Source: Palsa-739 sp036512155 (GTDB taxonomy: Bacteria > Actinomycetota > Thermoleophilia > Gaiellales > Gaiellaceae). Taken from it: 5,870 nt of DNA. The position numbers and the translations under genes are program-made. Below are positions 1-4,381 of the stretch, in pieces; the stretch's first letter is position 1; every line of letters begins with the position of its first letter. The notes beneath the pieces are model-generated. The model ran no database searches. It was given only the letters and a program-made list of their open reading frames with translations, and was not told the DNA's origin. The DNA lies in NCBI GenBank assembly GCA_036512155.1, contig DATCBD010000032.1:1-5870 (forward strand), in the 5' to 3' direction.

Positions 1-449
1 TACGGATACATCGCGCGGAACGCCGCTTCGGCCGTTGCTGCTTGATCGCCGCGGAGACGCTTACCGCGTCCGTCATAGCTCCACGCTCGAACGCGACCCT
101 TGGAATCCTGGCAGCGCCAAACCAGGCGAACGGCCTGCGTCGGATCGACGGCGCCGCGGAGATGGCTGCTGGAGGTGGCCCCGGGCGCGAGATCGCCAAC
201 CGAGTGTGTCGCAAGGTCGCCGGCGGGGGCCTCCACGACGTACGCCAGTTCAACCGCCGTACCTGAGCCCTCATTGAGAAACTCGATGCTTGTCGAGCCT
301 GGTTCCGACTCGTCCAGCACCGCTGATACTTCGGGGCCGCTACGGCGACCGCCCAACAGACCTGCAATGAGAGCCTTCGCCCCTGAGGAGGCATCTGCTG
401 AGGACCGAGCACCGACTTCAGATCTTGCCGGACAACCTCTCTTCTGCAC
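1..449 (-). CDS. Hypothetical protein, 3' end cut by window edge
   Basis: I do not recognise this gene. Reading the minus strand from a GTG at 449, the frame stays open for 149 codons to the left edge, where the last codon is split (it begins TA, so it could be a stop or Tyr). An in-frame TGA at 459-461 bounds it upstream. Residues 40-75 look like beta strands of an Ig-like or extracellular domain, with the segment STSIEFLNEGSGTAVELAY. Near the C-terminal part are VRLVWRCQDSKGRVRAWSYD (about residues 107-126) and a basic patch, GRGKRLRG. Residues 5-38 are Ser/Ala/Gly rich with only a weak hydrophobic stretch (KALIAGLLGG), so no clear signal peptide or membrane helix is seen. No good ribosome-binding site precedes the GTG; a TTG at 356 is an alternative start. 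Roughly a third of codons end in A or T, against very few in the genes to the right, which hints at different ancestry. It lies 57 bases downstream of the fructokinase and could be cotranscribed with it. Confidence 0.6.
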   Translation of the reverse strand, partial: MQKRGCPARSEVGARSSADASSGAKALIAGLLGGRRSGPEVSAVLDESEPGSTSIEFLNEGSGTAVELAYVVEAPAGDLATHSVGDLAPGATSSSHLRGAVDPTQAVRLVWRCQDSKGRVRAWSYDGRGKRLRGDQAATAEAAFRAMYP

Positions 450-506
450 AACCGGGCGTCACGAGCGCGAGCTGCGCGAGCGTGCTGGCGCCTGAACGCT
501 CTGCCT
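450..506. other. Short intergenic gap, no clear signal
   Basis: This 57-base spacer separates the fructokinase stop from the start of the partial hypothetical gene, both on the minus strand. It holds only a weak inverted repeat, AGCGT at 479-483 and ACGCT at 496-500 with a 12-base loop, and GCGCGAGC-like direct repeats at about 465-480. There is no T-tract and no recognisable promoter, so I do not call a terminator. Confidence 0.4.
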
Positions 507-1310
507 CTAACCGAGCGCAAGCCGGGCGAGCTCGAGCGCGCCGAGCACGCCGGCGCGGTCGCCGAGTGCCGGCGCAACGATGTCCGGCAATGCGAAGTAG
601 CCGGCGGCGAGCTCCGGCACGCGGCGCTGGATCAGCTCGAGGAGTCCCGGCTCGTTCATGACGCCGCCGCCGAGGATCACCCGCTGCGGCGAGAGCACGG
701 AGACGACGTTGAGCACGCCGAGGGCGAGGTACTCGGCCTCGAGCTCGACCGACGAGTCCCCGCGCGCCTTCATCGCCTCGCCGGAGGCGAGGCCCTCGAG
801 GCAGTCGCCGTGGTACGGGCAGATGCCGTCGAACGGGTCGCGCGCGCGATCGTGCGGCACACGCATGTGCCCGATCTCGGGATGGCTCAAGCCGTGCAGC
901 AGCCGGCCGTCAACCATCGCGCCGCCGCCGATGCCGGTGCCGACGGTGATGTAGACGAAGGTCTCGAGGCCGACGGCCGCGCCCCAGCGGTGTTCGCCGA
1001 GCGCCGCCGCGTTCACGTCGGTGTCGAAGCCGACGGGCACACCGAGCGCTGCGAACGCCGACACGACTTCGGTGTTGCTCCACCCCGGCTTCGGCGTCGC
1101 GGTGATCGTCCCCTGCCGCAGATCGACCGGCCCGAACGAGCCGATGCCGACCGCGGCGAGATCCGCGCGCCCGACGAACTCGACCGCGCGCGCAAGCGTC
1201 TCCTCGGGCTCGCCGGTCGGAAAGACGACGGAGTCGACGACGTCGTCGGGGCCGGTGCCAACGGCACAGACCCACTTCGTCCCGCCTGCCTCGATGCCGC
1301 CGAAGATCAG
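507..1310 (-). CDS. ROK-family fructokinase
   Basis: Cytoplasmic sugar kinase of the ROK (repressor, ORF, kinase) family, closest by eye to the zinc-dependent bacterial fructokinases (Bacillus GmuE/YdhR, ScrK type), which phosphorylate fructose to fructose 6-phosphate with ATP. Counting from the proposed CTG start, the N-terminal ATP-binding loop is GGIEAGGTKWVCAVG (residues 4-18). IGSFGPVD is at 56-63, and DTDVNAAALGE at 96-106 contains the expected catalytic Asp98. The second phosphate motif GTGIGGG is at 124-130. The zinc site is His148 plus CPYHGDC (Cys164, His167, Cys170), and ILGGGVM lies in the C-terminal half. The protein has 267 residues against about 300 for relatives; short loops after GPVD and after the zinc site look trimmed. 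No ATG, GTG or TTG exists in frame before residue 83, which lies beyond the ATP loop. The start is therefore placed at CTG 1310-1308, overlapping the stop of the upstream gene as CTGA; homologues beginning M-I-F/Y-GGIEAGG support this. It is the last clear gene of the antiporter unit. Fructose as substrate is inferred from family resemblance; mannose or glucose is possible. Confidence 0.88.
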   Translation of the reverse strand: MIFGGIEAGGTKWVCAVGTGPDDVVDSVVFPTGEPEETLARAVEFVGRADLAAVGIGSFGPVDLRQGTITATPKPGWSNTEVVSAFAALGVPVGFDTDVNAAALGEHRWGAAVGLETFVYITVGTGIGGGAMVDGRLLHGLSHPEIGHMRVPHDRARDPFDGICPYHGDCLEGLASGEAMKARGDSSVELEAEYLALGVLNVVSVLSPQRVILGGGVMNEPGLLELIQRRVPELAAGYFALPDIVAPALGDRAGVLGALELARLALG

Positions 1311-1636
1311 ATCAGCCGGGCTTCTTCGTCGGCCGTCCGCTCGGCTGTCGGCAGCAGCTCGAGCCGCTCGTCCGGGATCGGCTCGCCGCTCTCGACGGAG
1401 AGGCCGTACGTGCCGGCGGCGAGGCGCGCCTCCGCGCGTTCGACCGCTTCGAGCTGGTCGCGCAGGTCGTCGGACAGGCCCTCGTCGAGCTCGTCCTCGT
1501 ACGTGTCGGAGGCGAGGTTCGCCGGGTCCTCGTCATCGACCTCCTCGGCGTCGTCCTGGTGGGCGAGCCGCTTGAGCGAACGCTCGATGCGGGCGCGCTC
1601 GGCGGCGAGCAGCTCGCGTGCGTGTTCTGGATCCAT
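1307..1636 (-). CDS. DksA/TraR-family protein lacking zinc cysteines
   Basis: A 109-residue protein of the DksA/TraR family, whose members bind the RNA polymerase secondary channel and adjust transcription, often with (p)ppGpp. Residues 1-27 and 51-74 are charged, helical and probably form the coiled coil. They are separated by an acidic stretch (DDAEEVDDED, 28-37) and the family-like segment DPANLASDTYEDELD (37-51). The C-terminal part matches the zinc-finger consensus around GTYGLSVESGEPIPDERLE (75-93), but all four cysteine positions are replaced: Ser80, Ser83, Thr101 and Glu104. The protein has no cysteine at all. A zinc-free fold is therefore expected, as known for some DksA paralogues. 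The ATG at 1636 follows the antiporter stop by 9 bases, and the stop overlaps the fructokinase start by 4 bases, so the three are probably translated from one message. The family call is firm; activity on RNA polymerase is inference, and it may act differently from E. coli DksA. Confidence 0.85.
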   Translation of the reverse strand: MDPEHARELLAAERARIERSLKRLAHQDDAEEVDDEDPANLASDTYEDELDEGLSDDLRDQLEAVERAEARLAAGTYGLSVESGEPIPDERLELLPTAERTADEEARLI

Positions 1637-1645
1637 GCCCGGACC

Positions 1646-3265
1646 CTACCGATCCACATCGAGCCGCGCGGCCTCGAGGTCGAGGTCGCGCTGCACGCGC
1701 TGGACAACGTTGTCGTCGACGACACGGTCGTTGCGCAGCGCGAGCAGCGCCGCCTGCTCGGCGGCGAGGAGCTCACGCATGACGCGCTGGTAGGCCTGCG
1801 ACTGCTCCTCGATCGCGCCGTCGTCTTCGTCGTCGAACCGGGCGCGAAAGCGGCTGGCGCGGAACGTGAACTGGCCGCGCAGCCGATCGGCGGTGTCCTG
1901 CCGGACGGCGCCGTCGGCGATCAGCTCGTCGAGCCGCGCGAGCGCCGCCTCGGCCGCCTTGATCCGGGCCTTCGACTCCTCTCGCTCGGCGCCGCCGTCG
2001 TCGCTGATGTTCAGCACGTGGATCAGCGCGGGCAGCGTCAGGCCCTGCAGGACGAGCGTCGCGACGATCACGGCGAACGTCAGGAACACGATCAGGCCGC
2101 GATCGGGAAAGCCGGTCGGGAGCGCGAGCGCCGCGATGAGCGAGACGGCGCCGCGGATGCCGGTCCACGAGATGAGCGCCGGGAACTGCCACGGCGGGTA
2201 GGGGTCGTGCTCGCGGACCGTCCGGAAGAGGAAGCGCGGCAGGTACGTGAAGACGGGGACCCAGATGAGGCGCGTGAGGATGACCGCGGCGCAGACGAAC
2301 ACGGAGTACGCGGCGAGCTTCCCCGAGCTGATGCCCGAGAGCGCGTCGACGATCGGCCGCAGCTGCAGGCCGACGAGGACGAAGACGAGGGCGTTGACGA
2401 GGAAGACGAAGATCTCCCAGAAGGCGTCGCCGGAGAGCCGCGTCCGCTCCGTCGTCAGCTCGGGCGTGTACCAGCCCATGTAGACGCCGATCGTGACCGC
2501 GGCGAGGACGCCCGACACGCCGGCCGCGTCCGCGGGGAGATACGCGAGGTAGCCGCTGAGCACCGCGATCGCGACCTCGATCGGCGGGTTGTCGAGCCGA
2601 CGGCGGATCTGGCGGACGACCCAGCCGACGGCGAGGCCGATGGCGATGCCGCCGACGACGTTGAGGACGACGCGCCCCGACGTGTCGAGGAGCGAGAACG
2701 TGCCGCCGACGGCGGCGCCGATCGCCGCCTTGTACAGGACGAGCGCCGTCCCGTCGTTGACGAGGCTCTCGCCCTCGATGATCGAGACGATGCGGCGGGG
2801 CGCGCCGAGCCGGCGCGTGATTTCCGTCGCCGCGAGCGCATCGGTCGGCGAGACGATCGCGCCGAGCGTGAACGCCACCGCCCAGGACAGGTGCACCCAC
2901 TCGTGCGCGACGACCCCGACGGTGGCCATCGTCGCCCCCACGAGGCCGAAGGCAAGAAGCGAGATGGGCCGCTTGTTCGCGCGCAGGTCGCGGAGCGACG
3001 TGAAGAAGGCGCCCGAGTACAGGAGCGGCGGGAGCACGGCCACGAGCACGACCTCCGGAGGCAGCACGACGTGCGGCAGACCGGGGACGAAGCCCATGGC
3101 GACGCCGCCGACCACGAGCAGGATCGGCAGCGGCACGCGCAGCGTCGGTGCGAGCACGAGCAGCCCTCCGGCCGCCACGAGCAGGCCGAGGAGCTCGAGG
3201 TCCTGGTGCGCGCCGAAGTGCAAGCCCGGAGCCTGCCAGACTGGCCCGTGGCCATGATCGAGCAC
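1646..3265 (-). CDS. CPA1-family Na+/H+ antiporter
   Basis: Inner-membrane cation/proton antiporter of the CPA1 family (NhaP/YjcE type), exchanging Na+ (or K+) for H+ in pH and salt homeostasis. The longest form has 539 residues. About a dozen hydrophobic segments span residues 22-420. Motifs seen are VLPPLLYSGAF (77-87), SPTDALA (139-145, ion-site Asp142), EGESLVNDGTAL (164-175, with the conserved ND pair at 170-171), FLVNALVFVLVGLQL (288-302) and TGIRGAVSL (368-376, the conserved Arg/Gly helix). After residue 420 comes a roughly 120-residue charged, helical cytoplasmic tail with DDEDDG at 478-483, probably regulatory or for dimer contacts. The start is uncertain. GTG at 3265 gives the longest form, but GGAGG abuts it with no spacer. 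TTG at 3223 has a weak GCAGG 8 bases upstream and starts about eight residues before helix 1, which suits the family better. It is the first gene of a unit with the DksA-like and fructokinase genes and is divergent from the Nudix gene, with overlapping or nearly touching 5' ends. The transported ion cannot be told from sequence. Confidence 0.92.
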   Translation of the reverse strand: MLDHGHGPVWQAPGLHFGAHQDLELLGLLVAAGGLLVLAPTLRVPLPILLVVGGVAMGFVPGLPHVVLPPEVVLVAVLPPLLYSGAFFTSLRDLRANKRPISLLAFGLVGATMATVGVVAHEWVHLSWAVAFTLGAIVSPTDALAATEITRRLGAPRRIVSIIEGESLVNDGTALVLYKAAIGAAVGGTFSLLDTSGRVVLNVVGGIAIGLAVGWVVRQIRRRLDNPPIEVAIAVLSGYLAYLPADAAGVSGVLAAVTIGVYMGWYTPELTTERTRLSGDAFWEIFVFLVNALVFVLVGLQLRPIVDALSGISSGKLAAYSVFVCAAVILTRLIWVPVFTYLPRFLFRTVREHDPYPPWQFPALISWTGIRGAVSLIAALALPTGFPDRGLIVFLTFAVIVATLVLQGLTLPALIHVLNISDDGGAEREESKARIKAAEAALARLDELIADGAVRQDTADRLRGQFTFRASRFRARFDDEDDGAIEEQSQAYQRVMRELLAAEQAALLALRNDRVVDDNVVQRVQRDLDLEAARLDVDR

Positions 3266-3658
3266 CCTCCGTCGGTCACCCTCGTCGTCACCGAGGGCGA
3301 CGAGATCGTCCTCGTCCGGCAGGCGCGGCCGGGCGCCGGCGGCACGGTGCTGGAGCTACCGGCGGGCAAGGTCGACCCGGGCGAGACGCTGCACGAGGCC
3401 GCCGACCGCGAGCTCGCGGAGGAGTGCGGCCTTGCTGTCGCGGAATGGACGGAGCTCGGCTCCTTCTGGGCGGTACCTGGGTACTCGACAGAGTGGGTCA
3501 CCGTGCTGGCCGGCGCCGCGTCCGGGCCGGCGGAGGCCGAGGCCGACGAGGACGAGGAGATCGAGGTCGTCCGGCTGCCCGCCGCCGAGGTGCTCGTGCG
3601 GCTCGAAGACGGAATCTCGATCGCCGCGTTCGCCCTCTGGATGAGACACTACGGCTGA
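3206..3658 (+). CDS. Nudix hydrolase, ADP-ribose pyrophosphatase-like
   Basis: Cytoplasmic Nudix hydrolase that probably cleaves a nucleoside diphosphate linked to another moiety, ADP-ribose or an ADP-sugar being the best guess. The Nudix box is complete at bases 3365-3433: GKVDPGE, seven residues, then RELAEECGL, matching GX5EX7REUXEEXGU with the metal-binding glutamates present. A Pro about 15-16 residues after the box (in WAVPGYSTEW) is the known mark of the ADP-ribose pyrophosphatase subgroup. IVLVRQARPG before the box is also typical. The start is uncertain. ATG at 3254 gives 134 residues but has no good ribosome-binding site. GTG at 3206 gives 150 residues, has GAGG five bases upstream, and includes LPDWPVAMIEH, which resembles the N-terminal strand before the fold, so I prefer it; GTG 3218 and 3248 are also in frame. 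No in-frame stop limits the frame upstream until before 1559, so stops cannot decide. The stop overlaps the next gene's ATG (TGATG), so the pair is likely cotranscribed. The substrate is inference. Confidence 0.88.
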   Translation: MRAEVQARSLPDWPVAMIEHPPSVTLVVTEGDEIVLVRQARPGAGGTVLELPAGKVDPGETLHEAADRELAEECGLAVAEWTELGSFWAVPGYSTEWVTVLAGAASGPAEAEADEDEEIEVVRLPAAEVLVRLEDGISIAAFALWMRHYG

Positions 3659-3963
3659 TGGAGCTCGACCAGCCGTACGTCTGGATCACGACGCGCAAGC
3701 TCAAGCCCGGTATGCGGGACGAGTTCAGCAAGTCGTGGCGGCCGAGCGACTTCCCGCCCGGGATGTTGCGTGCGTACGAGCTCACGTCGCCGGACGGGAA
3801 CGAGGTTGTCGGCATCTCCATCTGGGAGTCGGCGGAGTCGCGCGACGAGTACCGCAAGTCCGAGGTCGAGTCGCAGCGGCGCCAGGCGATGGCGCCGTAC
3901 GTGCTCGAGGAGCAGTCCGGGTTCTACCTCGCGCGCGAGCTCAGGATGCCGAAGAGCGATTGA
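3658..3963 (+). CDS. Small ABM-like (dimeric alpha/beta barrel) protein
   Basis: A 101-residue protein that resembles the antibiotic biosynthesis monooxygenase (ABM)-like, dimeric alpha/beta-barrel superfamily, though the match is by pattern rather than by an invariant motif. The expected order is present: strand YVWITTRKLKPGM (residues 7-19), helix around RDEFSKSW, strand GMLRAYELTSPDGNEVVGIS (about 35-54), the very typical IWESAESRDEYRKSE (55-69), a helix through about residue 82, and a last strand SGFYLARELRMP. Family members are often cofactor-free oxygenases, haem-handling proteins, or uncharacterised small-molecule binders. No catalytic residue can be assigned here. The ATG at 3658 overlaps the Nudix stop by one base in TGATG, strongly suggesting translational coupling. 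The 3' end overlaps the convergent cyclodeaminase-like gene by 23 bases. There is no signal peptide. The function of this particular protein is unknown. Confidence 0.8.
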   Translation: MELDQPYVWITTRKLKPGMRDEFSKSWRPSDFPPGMLRAYELTSPDGNEVVGISIWESAESRDEYRKSEVESQRRQAMAPYVLEEQSGFYLARELRMPKSD

Positions 3964-4381
3964 GCTCTGCGAGCCCGCGCGCGACGCGGGCGGCGGCTCG
4001 GCCGAGCTCAGCTCCGGCTTCTGCGTCGCCGACGACGCTCGAGCTCAGGCGGTCGGCGGCGCGCAGCGCGAGCGCGACGACCTCGTCCGCGTACCTGGCG
4101 ATCTCCTCCGGCACGCGCACGATCTCGGTGCGAGTCTCGTCGTTGCGGTCGGCCATGAACGCCGCATAAGCAGCTGCGTCCTCGTCCGCGAGCCGCAGCA
4201 GGTTGGCCACGAGCTCCTGCGCGCGCGCGGCGTCCGCCTCGTTGCCGGCATAGCGCGCCGCCAGCTCGGCGAGCGCGGCAGCCAGCGCGCCGGTCAGCGC
4301 GGTCGCCGCGCCGCTCGCGGGCGCAGGCGTGCGCTCGCCGATCGCGGCGAGGAGGTCAGTGACTCGCTGTTCGCTCAGCAT
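3941..4381 (-). CDS. Cyclodeaminase/cyclohydrolase-family protein, short
   Basis: Resembles the cyclodeaminase/cyclohydrolase family (FTCD C-terminal domain, FchA), all-helical cytoplasmic enzymes acting on formimino- or methenyl-tetrahydrofolate. From ATG 4381 it has 146 residues. It opens with MLSEQRVTDLLAAIGERTPA, the usual N-terminal helix. The following motif, normally PxPGGGSAAA, here reads PAPASGAATA (19-28). Then come the Ala-rich helix GALAAALAELAARYA, LRLADEDAAAYAAFM with the conserved acidic residues, IARYADEVVALALRAAD, and VVGDAEAGAELGRAA. Relatives are usually near 200 residues, so the C-terminal region is short, and the Gly-rich turn is altered; catalysis is not assured. ATG 4381 is preferred because family members start there; GTG 4399 is an alternative. 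The start overlaps the BetA-like stop by 26 bases, and the 3' end overlaps the convergent ABM-like gene by 23 bases. Pairing with choline oxidation suggests a one-carbon/folate role, by inference only. Confidence 0.75.
   Translation of the reverse strand: MLSEQRVTDLLAAIGERTPAPASGAATALTGALAAALAELAARYAGNEADAARAQELVANLLRLADEDAAAYAAFMADRNDETRTEIVRVPEEIARYADEVVALALRAADRLSSSVVGDAEAGAELGRAAARVARGLAELNRSSAS
3973..3991 (+). terminator. GC-rich hairpin after plus-strand pair, no U-tract
   Basis: A perfect 7-base inverted repeat, GCCCGCG at 3973-3979 and CGCGGGC at 3985-3991 with a 5-base loop (CGCGA), begins 10 bases after the stop of the ABM-like gene. No T-run follows, so it is not a classical intrinsic terminator; U-less hairpins have been proposed as terminators in high-GC actinobacteria. 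It also lies inside the 3' coding part of the convergent gene, so codon constraint and high GC could produce it by chance. Confidence 0.25.

Noticed and set aside
479..500. Inverted repeat AGCGT/ACGCT after the fructokinase stop as a terminator
   Set aside because: Only a 5-base stem with a 12-base loop and no T-tract; expected by chance at this GC content.
35..661. Several overlapping plus-strand frames at the left end
   Set aside because: Low-complexity Arg/Ala/Pro-rich translations without protein-like patterning; the minus-strand frame at <1-449 is far more protein-like.
507..1064. Fructokinase starting at GTG 1064
   Set aside because: That start would delete the ATP-binding loop GGIEAGGTK and IGSFGPVD, which are intact and in frame upstream.
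810..1793. Plus-strand frame of about 327 codons across the fructokinase and DksA-like genes
   Set aside because: Its second half is almost only Ser/Arg/Ala repeats, the antisense of GC-rich codons; the minus strand holds two clear families.
1559..3253. Very long plus-strand open frame opposite the antiporter, running in frame into the Nudix gene
   Set aside because: Its translation is an Asp/Glu/Arg-rich, low-complexity string typical of the antisense of a GC-rich membrane protein gene; only the part from about 3206 on looks like a real fold. It does mean no upstream stop limits the Nudix start.
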